64,000 nucleotides of DNA from Lachancea kluyveri NRRL Y-12651 (taxonomy: Eukaryota > Ascomycota > Saccharomycetes > Saccharomycetales > Saccharomycetaceae): positions 806,001-870,000 of the forward strand of contig CM000690.1 of assembly GCA_000149225.2 (NCBI GenBank), written 5' to 3'. Positions within the stretch are counted from its first letter, which is position 1; each line of letters starts with the position of its first letter. The notes beneath the pieces are model-generated. The model was not told where the DNA came from, made no database searches, and was given only the letters and a program-made list of their open reading frames with translations. This document shows positions 20,201 through 29,263 of this stretch, in pieces. The position numbers and the translations under genes are program-made.

Positions 20201-20952
20201 GAGTCATAATTGAAACAGGCTTCAGTGGCCATGATATTCAGGTTCTGAAATAGTACTACAGGTATTTTAGACGAGCAAAAATTGTCGCTTGAAACCAGTC
20301 AATGACAATTTTCCAGAACGAGCTCGTGAAGGTTGATAAAACTCATTTGTATGCTCAAAATGCTAAAGTATATGATGAACGGTTAGTACTTAGGCACCTG
20401 TATATGTATATGTCGCCTGCTTACAAAATATATGCATATCGAACGGAGGTAACATTCTCGGAAAGGCGGTCGCGTTTTCGTGCTAAACAAAAGGCACGGT
20501 TCAGAAAAAAAAAAGTCCAGAATAGGAAGCCTGCTGCCTCTTTCGGTTTAACAAGTTAAAAAGCCATCGGGTTTGACTCATCACCGGTACCTGCTGATCG
20601 GGAAGTATTCCGTGGTTTGGATGTATTAATCTTAGAATGCCACTACATGCATATACTTATTTTAAGAATGCATCTATGTAACTCAAAAATGCCTTTCCGA
20701 CATATCACCGGTAGGATCTGCGGGAAGGGAAAGAAAAAGAATGATAAACATAAATTATGTGGGGCGATCTACCAGGCAGTAGAGCGAAATAATTTTCTGT
20801 AACACTTAGCTGCATATTGTCATTTTTTTGCCCTTCCGAATTTACACAGGCCTGTACTACAGAGTCAAGCGACTTCAAAATGCTTTCGAAAAATCCGCGA
20901 GCCTTACAAACTATGTTATATATTAACAGGTTGGTTTTTTGGATGATATTTA
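17281..20952. other. Gene-poor 3.7-kb stretch
   Basis: Only short open frames occur between tRNA-Ala and the HMG-box gene. One (17610-17852 minus) is listed as a weak candidate. The stretch has a very AT-rich patch (17480-17580) and several homopolymer T runs. I looked for LTR-like ends near the tRNA and for a point centromere (CDEIII core TTCCGAA) and found neither convincingly. It may hold decayed genes not recognised here. Confidence 0.4.
17610..17852 (-). CDS. Possible 80-residue membrane protein
   Basis: An ORF with a basic N-terminus (MFMKVFRFARLKGKNN), a polar middle, and one hydrophobic C-terminal segment (residues about 50-74, YHYAPIIVGANLLLMGIPSS). This is the layout of small mitochondrial inner-membrane proteins. 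No homologue recalled. An AT-rich flank follows its stop, as many yeast 3' ends have. Could be chance. Confidence 0.25.
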   Translation of the reverse strand: MFMKVFRFARLKGKNNYFLRPKSDSSQNRQVNFLGPFDMFTNIKNIGYHYAPIIVGANLLLMGIPSSIYFGFSTLTPSIA

Positions 20953-21750
20953 GTGCCTAGTCACAAAGAGACTGCATCCAAGAAAAAGATGGAAAAGTGT
21001 ACAATACAGTTAACGATGCACTGCTATTGTAAAAGGTTAAACAACCAAAAGGTAATCAAGAGACCACCAAATGCGTTCATCTTATTCAGGAAGAGCTTTT
21101 CACAACTTTTAAAAGATGCAAACGTGTTCAACTGGTGCTCCTTAGCCAATCTTTCTGGTGGACCAGATGTGACCGAGCTAGAGAGGTTTGGTATCCACAC
21201 CTCTGACGAATTGATCGAAATCGTTAGCTCATGCCTGTCGTATCCCAATTTCGAGAGGTTCAAATCTACAGAGGTTTCCAGATACGTGTCGATGAAATGG
21301 AACACACTTTCCTCTGAAAACAAAAAACACTGGTTTGACTTAGCCCAGAAGGAAAGGGAGCTTCATCAACTAAAGTTCCCAAAATACAAGTTTTGTCCGG
21401 TACGTAACAAAGTGAAGAAACGTGGATTATCAGTAAATCAGCTATTAAATTTATCACAAGGTAATATATCAAAATCAAGGAGGCTTTCAGCTGGTTCTGA
21501 TAACCCCTCCAGTTCCGAAGAAAGTTTCGAATTATGTGGTTTCTGCAAACTCAAAATGGAACAGGAACCGCAGGTCACAAGGTCTCAAAGCTGGAACAAG
21601 AGATACTATGAGCTTGGAACTGTAACCATTGATTTGGAAGCCTTAAAAGAAAACCTTGGAGTAAGCCAAGAACTGAGCTCTGAGAGTGTCACCGATTTGT
21701 TTAACAACGTGCTCCATGAAAAAAAGGTCAGAAAGAAGCGGACCATGTGA
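20953..21750 (+). CDS. HMG-box (MATA_HMG/ROX1-like) protein with an interrupted box
   Basis: 265 codons beginning MPSHKETASKKKMEK at a GTG/ATG-ambiguous start; the first clear ATG in frame is the Met at residue 13 (about 20989). Residues 36-56 (IKRPPNAFILFRKSFSQLLKD) are helix 1 of a sequence-specific fungal HMG box. About 48 unrelated residues follow (57-104). The box then resumes with STEVSRYVSMKWNTLSSENK and KHWFDLAQKERELHQLKFPKYKF (105-147). A basic tail follows (VRNKVKKRGLS). Such boxes bind DNA in the minor groove, as in Rox1 and the a2 mating-type factor of non-WGD yeasts. No a1 homeobox gene or MAT flank is nearby, so a MAT cassette is unlikely. It reads towards the FLO11-like gene, 0.85 kb away. 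Confidence 0.8.
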   Translation: MPSHKETASKKKMEKCTIQLTMHCYCKRLNNQKVIKRPPNAFILFRKSFSQLLKDANVFNWCSLANLSGGPDVTELERFGIHTSDELIEIVSSCLSYPNFERFKSTEVSRYVSMKWNTLSSENKKHWFDLAQKERELHQLKFPKYKFCPVRNKVKKRGLSVNQLLNLSQGNISKSRRLSAGSDNPSSSEESFELCGFCKLKMEQEPQVTRSQSWNKRYYELGTVTIDLEALKENLGVSQELSSESVTDLFNNVLHEKKVRKKRTM

Positions 21751-22602
21751 AGCAGGTAAGAATGTATTCTTCAGTCAAATAACCTTTAGGCAGCATTATT
21801 AGTAGGTACTATATCATTATTTTAATAAACGCATAAGTGGAATAAAGAGCCGGCGAATTCCTGTACTTCCCTATTAGTACCGTCGCGGTCCCGTCGCAGT
21901 CCCGTGACCTACTGTCCACCTCGCCCTCTTCAATATGCTCTGTTCCATCAGGGGGTTTCGAACGGTCCTGCGTCCGAAGAATTTCCCGATTCAGGTCCGC
22001 GAACCGTAGTATCCGACGCATAGAAAGCAGGTCTTACTGTATTACCGACCGCTTTTTTTCCGGTTCGATGTGTCAACGGTAGCGTCATGCAGAATGCAGG
22101 GAAGAATCTCGTCCGGGGCTCTAGAGCACCGAACGCTTGAAACGTACTTTTTTCAACCGTACCGACTTCTATGTTGGAATCTGTATGAAACGAAATGTTG
22201 GTCGAAACAAATTTAAATCTCCCGAAATGATCAGCAGCGAAGAGCTTGTCACCTTCAACAATTGAGTGTGCATATACCTCGTTCCAGGTAGGGGTCGTCG
22301 GTCCAAATCTTAAAACCAAAACAGTAAATGTAAGCAAGTGCGCTTTACAACCTCGTTCTCAAGCTGTTACATGTTGGCTGATCGTATGTCAGAAGCCTGG
22401 TACCTTGCTCAATTATGTTGCTACTATTGTGTTTGCACCTGTGTCAGTGTCATCTTCATACTTCCCATGAGAAGGTGCAACACCTCAAATGAAAACCTAT
22501 AAAATGAAAACGAGATATCATCATCTACCCTTGTAATTTGGAATTGAATACCTGGTTAATTAGTACTTTCACCTAAACTACCAACACAAAATCATATCAG
22601 CA
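21751..22602 (+). promoter_or_regulatory. Upstream region of the FLO11-like adhesin
   Basis: 850 bp with a locally GC-richer, CG-containing patch (21885-22130; repeated GTCGCGGTCCC / GTCGCAGTCCC) and a TATAAAA box at 22498-22504, about 100 bp before the ATG. FLO11 promoters are known to be long and densely regulated; specific sites were not assigned. A 129-codon minus-strand frame at 21948-22337 has poor composition and is not called. Confidence 0.45.
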
Positions 22603-25600
22603 ATGTACGGCCTCGTTTGGGTGTTCGCACTATTGTCACTTGCGCAGGGTATTCTGGGTACGAAAGTTTGTGATAACAAAGTAAACTTTGTACCATCGGG
22701 CCAATCCAAAGGTGTCAAGACCTGTCAACCAATCAATGGTTGTCCCAACCTGAACTTTGAGTGGAAGAGTGGTAACACTAACACTATGCCGTATACCATT
22801 TCTGTGGATTCTGTTTCCTGGGTTTCTGACGACATTTACACAGTCACTATTCACGTCGTCGGTAAGGAACAAATTCCAATCGAATCCATGTGGTCCTTGA
22901 AACTGATCGGTGTCGATTCTCCAGATGGCGGCACCTTCCAAGTTTATGGTCACAATGAAAACACCTACTTAATTAACAATCCAACTGACTGGTACGCCAC
23001 TTTTAGAGTATATGGTACTTCTTCTTCTAAGTGTGGCTTAGTTTGGATGCCTAACTTTCAAATTCAATTTGAATACTGCCAAGGTGACACTGACTGTTCC
23101 AATTGGAGTCATGGTGCTACTGCCTTTGACTTGCAAACCGGCTGTAACAACTACGACAACAACGGCAACTCACAAACCGATTCTCCTGGATACTACTGGA
23201 ACTATCAATGTGACGAAAATGCTTGTTCTTCTAGTAAGACCACTTCCACAACTAGCGAAGTCCCTTATACAAAACCTGTTCAGGTTTCTAGTACTTCCTC
23301 AACCAGTGAAGTGACTTCTGAATCACCAGTTACTGAGGCTTCTAGTACTACTTCTAAGACTTGTACCAAGCATACCGAGCATACTGACCACACCAAGACT
23401 TGTACCAAGCATACCGAGCATACTGACCACACCAAGACTTGTACCAAGCATACCGAGCATACTGACCACACCAAGACTTGTACCAAGCATACCGAGCATA
23501 CTGACCACACCAAGACTTGTACCAAGCATACCGAGCATACTGACCACACCAAGACTTGTACCAAGCATACCGACCATACCGACCATACCAGGACATGTAC
23601 CAAGCATACTAAACCTACCACTGAAGTTACTTCCACTGAAGCTTCTACCACTGAATCTTCTACCGAAGTTACTTCTACTGAAGTTACTTCTACCACTGAA
23701 TCTTCTACTGAAGTTACTTCCACTGAAGCTACTTCTACCACTGAATCTTCTACTGAAGTTACTTCCACTGAAGCTACTTCTACCACCGAATCTTCTACTG
23801 AAGTTACTTCCACTGAAGCTACCACTGAAGCTACTTCTACCACTGAATCTTCTACTGAAGTTACTTCCACTGAAGCTACTTCTACCACTGAATTGACTAG
23901 CTCAGTTTACTATACTACTGAAGGTGGTGTTAGTGAATTTTCATCTACTGAAGTTTCTACCAGCGAATTCTACAGCACTCCAGTTTCTTCTGCTCCAGTC
24001 TCATCTGAAGCACCAGTTTCTTCTGCTCCAGTCTCATCTTCTGCACCAGTTTCTTCTGTTTGCTCCACTGTCATCACTACTGAGCACAGCGGTACCACCA
24101 CAACAGCTACAGTTCCATGCTCTGAAGCTCCAGTTTCTTCTGCTCCAGTCTCATCTGAAGTCCCAGTTTCTTCTGCACCAGTTTCTTCTGTTTGCTCCAC
24201 TGTCATCACTACTGAGCACAGCGGTACCACCACAACAGCTACAGTTCCATGCTCTGAAGTCCCAGTTTCTTCTGCTCCAGTTTCTTCTGCTCCAGTTTCT
24301 TCTTCTGCTCCAGTCTCTTCTGTTTGCTCCACTGTCATCACTACTGAGTACAGCGGTACCACCACAACAGCTACAGTTCCATGTTCTGAAGTCCCAGTTT
24401 CTTCTGCTCCAGTTTCTTCTGCTCCAGTCTCATCTGAAGTCCCAGTTTCTTCTGCTCCAGTTTCTTCTGCTCCAGTCTCATCTGAAGTCCCAGTTTCTTC
24501 TGCACCAGTCTCATCTGAAGCACCAGTTTCTTCTGCTCCAGTCTCATCTTCTGCACCAGTTTCTTCTGCACCAGTTTCTTCTGCTCCAGTCTCATCTGAA
24601 GCTCCAGTCTCATCTGAAGCTCCAGTTTCTTCTGCACCAGTCTCATCTGAAGCTCCAGTTTCTTCTGCACCAGTCTCATCTGAAGCTCCAGTTTCTTCAT
24701 CTGAATCTTCAACCGAGGTCACCACTAGTGAAGTTTCTAGTACTGCCACCTCTAGCAGCGAAATTTTCACTACCGAATCTTCTACTAGTTCAATTTCTAG
24801 CTCTGTCACTAAACCTTCTCACGGGTTCTATACCAATTCTACTTTGAGCACTGTAGTATCCACCACCGAAACTCCTAGCAGCGAAATCTACAGTGCTTCA
24901 TCTTCCACGATCGAATTGACTAGCTCGGTTTATTATACTACTGAAGCTGGTGTTAGTGAATTTTCATCTACTGAAGTTTCTACCAGCGAATTCTACAGCA
25001 CTCCAGTTTCTTCTGCACCAGTTTCTTCTGCTCCAGTCTCATCTGAAGCACCAGTTTCTTCTGCTCCAGTCTCATCTGAAGCACCAGTTTCTTCTGCTCC
25101 AGTCTCATCTGAAGCACCAGTCTCTTCTGTTTGCTCCACTGTCATCACTACTGAGCACAGCGGTACCACCACAACAGCTACAGTTCCATGCTCTGAAGCT
25201 CCAGTTTCTTCTGCTCCAGTCTCATCTGAAGTCCCAGTTTCTTCTGCACCAGTCTCATCTGTTTGCTCCACTGTCATCACTACTGAGTACAGCGGTACCA
25301 CCACAACAGCTACAGTTCCATGCTCTGAAGTCCCAGTTTCTTCTGCTCCAGTTTCTTCTGCTCCAGTCTCATCTGAAGCTCCAGTCTCTTCTGTTTGCTC
25401 CACTGTCATCACTACTGAGTACAGCGGTACCACCACAACAGCTACAGTTCCATGCTCTGAAGCTCCAGTTTCTTCTGCTCCAGTTTCTTCTGCTCCAGTC
25501 TCATCTGAAGTCCCAGTTTCTTCTGCTCCAGTTTCTTCTGCTCCAGTCTCATCTGAAGCTCCAGTCTCTTCTGTTTGCTCCACTGTCATCACTACTGAGC

Positions 25601-26661
25601 ACAGCGGTACCACCACAACAGCTACAGTTCCATGCTCTGAAGCTCCAGTTTCTTCTGCTCCAGTCTCATCTGAAGTCGCAGTTTCTTCTGCACCAGTCTC
25701 ATCTGTTTGCTCCACTGTCATCACTACTGAGTACAGCGGTACCACCACAACAGCTACAGTTCCATGCTCTGAAGTCCCAGTTTCTTCTGCTCCAGTTTCT
25801 TCTGCTCCAGTTTCTTCTGCTCCAGTCTCTTCTGTTTGCTCCACTGTCATCACTACTGAGTACAGCGGTACCACCACAACAGCTACAGTTCCATGTTCTG
25901 AAGTCCCAGTTTCTTCTGCTCCAGTTTCTTCTGCTCCAGTCTCATCTGAAGCTCCAGTTTCTTCTGCACCAGTTTCTTCTGTTTGCTCCACTGTTATCAC
26001 TACTGTGATCAAGGGTGTTACTAAGACAGCTACGGTCCCATGCTCTGAAGCTCCAGCTCCATCTACCTTGACTGGCTCCACTGTTATCACTACTGTGATC
26101 AAGGGTGTTACCAAGACCACTACTGTTCCATGCTCTTCTACTCCAGTTGCCTCTTCTGAAGCTGCCTCTACTCCAGCTGGCTCCACCACTGTTACAACTG
26201 TTGTCAACGGTGTTACCAAGACCACTACTGTTCCATGCTCTTCTACTCCAGTTGCCTCTTCTGAAGCTGCCTCTACTCCAGCTGGCTCCACCACTGTTAC
26301 AACTGTTGTCAGCGGTGTTACCAAGACTACTGCTGTTCCACAAACTGAAACTCCAGGTACCTCTTCAGCTGGTCCAGTGGAATCTGAATCTGATGTCACT
26401 ACAACTATTATCAGTGGTAAAACAGTGACTACTGTGGTCCCAACTGCCACCGAACAACCTGTAACTAGTGGACACAGCCCAGAAGGCAACGAACAGATAT
26501 CTTCTATTACCGGAGATGTGTCCTCTACATTCATTCAAACTCAAACCAGTAGCCTAAGTGCATCCGGCTCAGTTTATGTTTCTGAATACCAAGGCTCCGC
26601 TTCCAGAAACGGCTATACTCTAATGTCCGTTATCTGTGCGTTCGTCTTCTTCTACTTATAA
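22603..26661 (+). CDS. FLO11: FLO11-like GPI-anchored cell-surface adhesin
   Basis: 1352 residues. A signal peptide (about 1-19, MYGLVWVFALLSLAQGILG) precedes a Flo11-type fibronectin-III-like adhesion domain at about 24-205 (GCPNLNFEW, SVSWVSDDIYTVTIHV, VWMPNFQIQFEY, DLQTGCNNYDNNGNSQTD), which clearly matches S. cerevisiae Flo11. Next come 39-bp Cys/His repeats (residues about 252-330), TSTEATSTTESSTEV repeats, and long arrays of SSAPVSSE alternating with nine copies of a CSTVITTE(H/Y)SGTTTTATVPCSE module. Four or five degenerate modules lie towards the C-terminus. The C-terminus (SRNGYTLMSVICAFVFFYL) is a GPI-attachment signal. Flo11 proteins mediate cell-cell and surface adhesion, biofilm or flor formation and filamentation. 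Repeat number is expected to vary between strains. Confidence 0.93.
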   Translation: MYGLVWVFALLSLAQGILGTKVCDNKVNFVPSGQSKGVKTCQPINGCPNLNFEWKSGNTNTMPYTISVDSVSWVSDDIYTVTIHVVGKEQIPIESMWSLKLIGVDSPDGGTFQVYGHNENTYLINNPTDWYATFRVYGTSSSKCGLVWMPNFQIQFEYCQGDTDCSNWSHGATAFDLQTGCNNYDNNGNSQTDSPGYYWNYQCDENACSSSKTTSTTSEVPYTKPVQVSSTSSTSEVTSESPVTEASSTTSKTCTKHTEHTDHTKTCTKHTEHTDHTKTCTKHTEHTDHTKTCTKHTEHTDHTKTCTKHTEHTDHTKTCTKHTDHTDHTRTCTKHTKPTTEVTSTEASTTESSTEVTSTEVTSTTESSTEVTSTEATSTTESSTEVTSTEATSTTESSTEVTSTEATTEATSTTESSTEVTSTEATSTTELTSSVYYTTEGGVSEFSSTEVSTSEFYSTPVSSAPVSSEAPVSSAPVSSSAPVSSVCSTVITTEHSGTTTTATVPCSEAPVSSAPVSSEVPVSSAPVSSVCSTVITTEHSGTTTTATVPCSEVPVSSAPVSSAPVSSSAPVSSVCSTVITTEYSGTTTTATVPCSEVPVSSAPVSSAPVSSEVPVSSAPVSSAPVSSEVPVSSAPVSSEAPVSSAPVSSSAPVSSAPVSSAPVSSEAPVSSEAPVSSAPVSSEAPVSSAPVSSEAPVSSSESSTEVTTSEVSSTATSSSEIFTTESSTSSISSSVTKPSHGFYTNSTLSTVVSTTETPSSEIYSASSSTIELTSSVYYTTEAGVSEFSSTEVSTSEFYSTPVSSAPVSSAPVSSEAPVSSAPVSSEAPVSSAPVSSEAPVSSVCSTVITTEHSGTTTTATVPCSEAPVSSAPVSSEVPVSSAPVSSVCSTVITTEYSGTTTTATVPCSEVPVSSAPVSSAPVSSEAPVSSVCSTVITTEYSGTTTTATVPCSEAPVSSAPVSSAPVSSEVPVSSAPVSSAPVSSEAPVSSVCSTVITTEHSGTTTTATVPCSEAPVSSAPVSSEVAVSSAPVSSVCSTVITTEYSGTTTTATVPCSEVPVSSAPVSSAPVSSAPVSSVCSTVITTEYSGTTTTATVPCSEVPVSSAPVSSAPVSSEAPVSSAPVSSVCSTVITTVIKGVTKTATVPCSEAPAPSTLTGSTVITTVIKGVTKTTTVPCSSTPVASSEAASTPAGSTTVTTVVNGVTKTTTVPCSSTPVASSEAASTPAGSTTVTTVVSGVTKTTAVPQTETPGTSSAGPVESESDVTTTIISGKTVTTVVPTATEQPVTSGHSPEGNEQISSITGDVSSTFIQTQTSSLSASGSVYVSEYQGSASRNGYTLMSVICAFVFFYL
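23356..23589 (+). repeat. 39-bp tandem repeat, six units, encoding Cys/His repeats
   Basis: Five base-perfect copies of a 13-codon unit (KTCTKHTEHTDHT), then one variant copy (KTCTKHTDHTDHT) and a partial one. Each unit has one Cys and three His. DNA identity of the five copies points to recent expansion or gene conversion. Confidence 0.95.
23890..25935 (+). repeat. About 1-kb direct duplication inside the adhesin
   Basis: The segment starting GAATTGACTAGCTC at 23890 (LTSSVYYTTE, then SEFSSTEVSTSEFYST) recurs at 24913 with only a few base changes, an offset of 1023 bp or 341 codons in frame. Each copy is followed by the SSAPVSS/CSTVITTE arrays. The end of the second copy is not sharp because the arrays themselves are repetitive. 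Confidence 0.8.
24057..26340 (+). repeat. Nested Ser/Thr/Pro repeats of the adhesin stalk
   Basis: Short SSAPVSSE/SSEVPVSS units (about 8 codons) are interspersed with a roughly 22-codon module containing two Cys (CSTVITTE..VPC). Nine near-identical modules occur, plus diverging ones to 26340. They are dense in Ser/Thr, as expected for O-mannosylated stalks. Confidence 0.9.
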
Positions 26662-27933
26662 GCTCTAATTTAAGGATACCTGTCAATGTGAAGAGCATTG
26701 GCATTTTTATAAATACATTTTCATACTCAACAACTTTATAGTTCGTCGTCTTAATTTAACGAAGAAAATCACTTGCATAAGTTGGATCGGTTTTTTCTAG
26801 ATTCGGAATCTGGGCGAAGGGTTGACCTAGGAAGGGAGAAAATTTCTTGGTATGACTGGAGGTCCGAATAAGTATGAAGCTTACGTTTGCCCCAAGGTTT
26901 AATAGGAAGCATGATAAGACTGATTGAAAGTAATTTCAGGTGATATTATGAATTTTCAGCATGATTTTACTGAAACCAAAACATATACTATGAGATATAT
27001 ATGTTTGCCTTCATTTAATGATTAAATTCCAAAAGATTCAATGATGCCAGAAAAGTTTCTCGAATCTTTGCAACTTAATTCACTAAGGAAGTAGAAGACC
27101 TCCCCAACCTTAATCACCATATCTGAAGATTGTACGATTCTTGACATAGCTATTCCAAGCTTTAACAACAATATGCGATTATGGAAGAAATATGACCGAT
27201 TTTCACAAATTTTCTCCAGCAGACTTTTAAGGGAGCCAGAGTAATTTTATGGATGTCAAACCTACTGAAAATGCTCAGGCTTTTGTTCAGTATGTATTTG
27301 TTCGCTCATGAGTGACAAAATATAACAGGTAGCATAAAAAAATTAAAAGCTACAAGTCACGCTGGCCGGCCAATAAAAAACTCGAGTTAAGAAGTATGAT
27401 TACCGGTACTCGATTTTAATTGCTCATTACCTTCTCCGAGTAATTCGTCATAATCCCTTACCTTTTCAATACGAGATGTTTGTCATTGTGGTTATGTTCG
27501 TAGCGTTAATCTATGTTACGGCATGCAAATGATAAGACAAAACTAAATAGTAATATATAATCAGATAGAATTCCGATAAAGTCAAAACTTTCCGGGCTAA
27601 CAAGGTTTTGAAGTCTTTTTATTATCCGATCCCTTTTCACCTCAGTTATTTCAATGCGTTAGGGCCATTATTCAGATGTTTTAGCCCTCTCACATACGAA
27701 ATGTAGCCACATATATAATATTCAATATAAAAAGTAATTAAAACAGATTATTTTATCGTTATAGCGTACCTCATTTATTGGATCTTAAAATATACAATCC
27801 AACGACGAATCTTGAACAGACATTGGGTTAGAGGTATGTGCATAGTTTTATACGGGTACTAGGAGTTGTTATTTCACTAGTTCACTTTAATCCCCAGTTG
27901 AGGACAGCTTAAGCTACGTTTTGATATCTAGCG
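26662..27933. other. Intergenic FLO11-like/ECO1, no feature recognised
   Basis: 1.27 kb of ordinary AT-rich sequence between tandem plus-strand genes. The TATATAATATTC-like stretch around 27710-27730 may belong to the ECO1 promoter. No ORF or RNA recognised. Confidence 0.5.
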
Positions 27934-28941
27934 ATGGGCCTCAGTAGCAGACAGAAGCTGAGTGTAAATGGAAAGTCCCCAAAGCAAAAAAAGACAAGAC
28001 TTGTACAATCTTTCTTTAAGGTTTCTGATAAGAAGCAAAAGCTATGCAGATGTCCCGATTGCAACATGTCCTATTTCACATCAATAGCTAGCGATATTGC
28101 AGAGCACGAAAAATATCATGACTTGCACTTAAAGGGACGTAAGTGGTCTCCTAATTGGGGCATTATCGTTTCTGATTTTACCACAAGCCTTTGTACATAC
28201 TCAATGCCAAGCAGCTGTTTCGTATCGTCTTCAGGCTCTGTCACGGACATGTTCTCTGGTAATGCCACGAGAACTAAAAGTGGGCCAAAGGTTTTAAGCA
28301 AAGGGAATAATACAGATGGGCCGTATGGTCCAGAATCTACTTACTCGCTGCCAATTTCAAGCGGTAGTGGTAAAAGCAGAACGACCACGAAAAGTGCAGA
28401 GTATGTTGTAATGGTTTCACCTTCCAATAAAAGTGAGACTCGTGCAGCATTGGAGATCATGAACATTGTAAATAACGAGCTGAGTGCTCCACACAACGAA
28501 AATTATTTTTGGAGCGGGATAGACAATGATTGCATCGACGACTCCCGTCTGTCTGTCCAAACTGACTACAAAAATCAGGGAAAGGCTTTTATATATGTCA
28601 AGAATGATCGTGCGATCGGTGTAATAACTGTGGAATACTTGGCTGAGGAGGAAAAAAGAGGTTGTTGGATGATATTGGGAACAAAAGATATTGTACCTCA
28701 AGTATCACCTATAGTGAAGCTAGGAATATCTCGAATTTGGGTTTGTAAGAACCACAGAGGAGAAGGAATTGCCCTGAGATTACTGGAAACAGCAAGGAAA
28801 TATTCCATTTATGGAACTGAGGTGGCCAAATGGGAGCTGGCTTGGAGTCAACCCAGCGAAAGTGGAGGGGAACTTGCCAAAAAGTATAATAGTGTTTTTC
28901 ACGAAAAAAGTGGGAAGTTACTTATACCATGTTACATCTAG
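27934..28941 (+). CDS. ECO1: Cohesin acetyltransferase
   Basis: 335 residues, longer than the 281 of S. cerevisiae Eco1. A C2H2-type finger lies at about 38-62 (CPDCNMSYF, then HEKYH), followed by HLKGRKWSPNWG as in Eco1. A Ser-rich low-conservation insert fills about 85-150. The acetyltransferase domain covers 155-335: EIMNIVNNELSAPHNEN, KAFIYVKNDRAIGVITVE, GISRIWVCKNHRGEGIALRL and the C-terminal WSQPSESGGELAKKYN. Eco1 acetylates Smc3 in S phase to establish sister-chromatid cohesion. The N-terminal VQSFFKV sits where Eco1 carries its PCNA-binding peptide, suggesting the same role. It is more diverged than its neighbours and convergent with CDC14. Confidence 0.93.
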   Translation: MGLSSRQKLSVNGKSPKQKKTRLVQSFFKVSDKKQKLCRCPDCNMSYFTSIASDIAEHEKYHDLHLKGRKWSPNWGIIVSDFTTSLCTYSMPSSCFVSSSGSVTDMFSGNATRTKSGPKVLSKGNNTDGPYGPESTYSLPISSGSGKSRTTTKSAEYVVMVSPSNKSETRAALEIMNIVNNELSAPHNENYFWSGIDNDCIDDSRLSVQTDYKNQGKAFIYVKNDRAIGVITVEYLAEEEKRGCWMILGTKDIVPQVSPIVKLGISRIWVCKNHRGEGIALRLLETARKYSIYGTEVAKWELAWSQPSESGGELAKKYNSVFHEKSGKLLIPCYI

Positions 28942-29263
28942 CGGACGTTCTATGCGGTTTCAACGGCAAGATATTTAAGGTGATAGGAAATCTAGCCATT
29001 TCTGTAATGAACCACGAAGCAAGACATACAAAGAGAGGTCACCATTCCTGAATTTTTAATGAAATTGATAGGGGAGCTTGTCTACAAGAAATGCTGCGAG
29101 AGATTTACATCAATGATCAACAAACGCTGTATCTGGTTTATTGAGATTTGAATTTGGGCTTAGTTATAAGGGTCGAAACTACTCTTAGCTTTACGGATTT
29201 TACAAGCTTTTCGCTAGATGATGTCACATGATACAGAAAATAGATCTCATTATTAATACATTA
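28942..29263. other. ECO1/CDC14 convergent 3' region
   Basis: 322 bp between two converging stop codons. No ORF or RNA seen; it presumably holds both polyadenylation signals. Confidence 0.5.

Noticed and set aside
21948-22337. 129-codon minus-strand frame upstream of the adhesin.
   Set aside because: Pro/Thr/Arg-heavy composition arising from the GC-rich patch; lies in a promoter; no domain.
20953-22600. MATa-like cassette suggested by the HMG box.
   Set aside because: No a1 homeodomain (WVSNRRRKE-type) sequence nearby, no known MAT flanking gene, and the adhesin follows directly.
23280-26534. Long open frames on the minus strand and in other plus frames across the adhesin (up to 513 codons).
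   Set aside because: They are products of the repetitive Ser/Thr codons read in other frames (monotonous ETGAEETG or LLLQSHLK strings). The adhesin frame alone has a signal peptide, an adhesion domain and a GPI signal.
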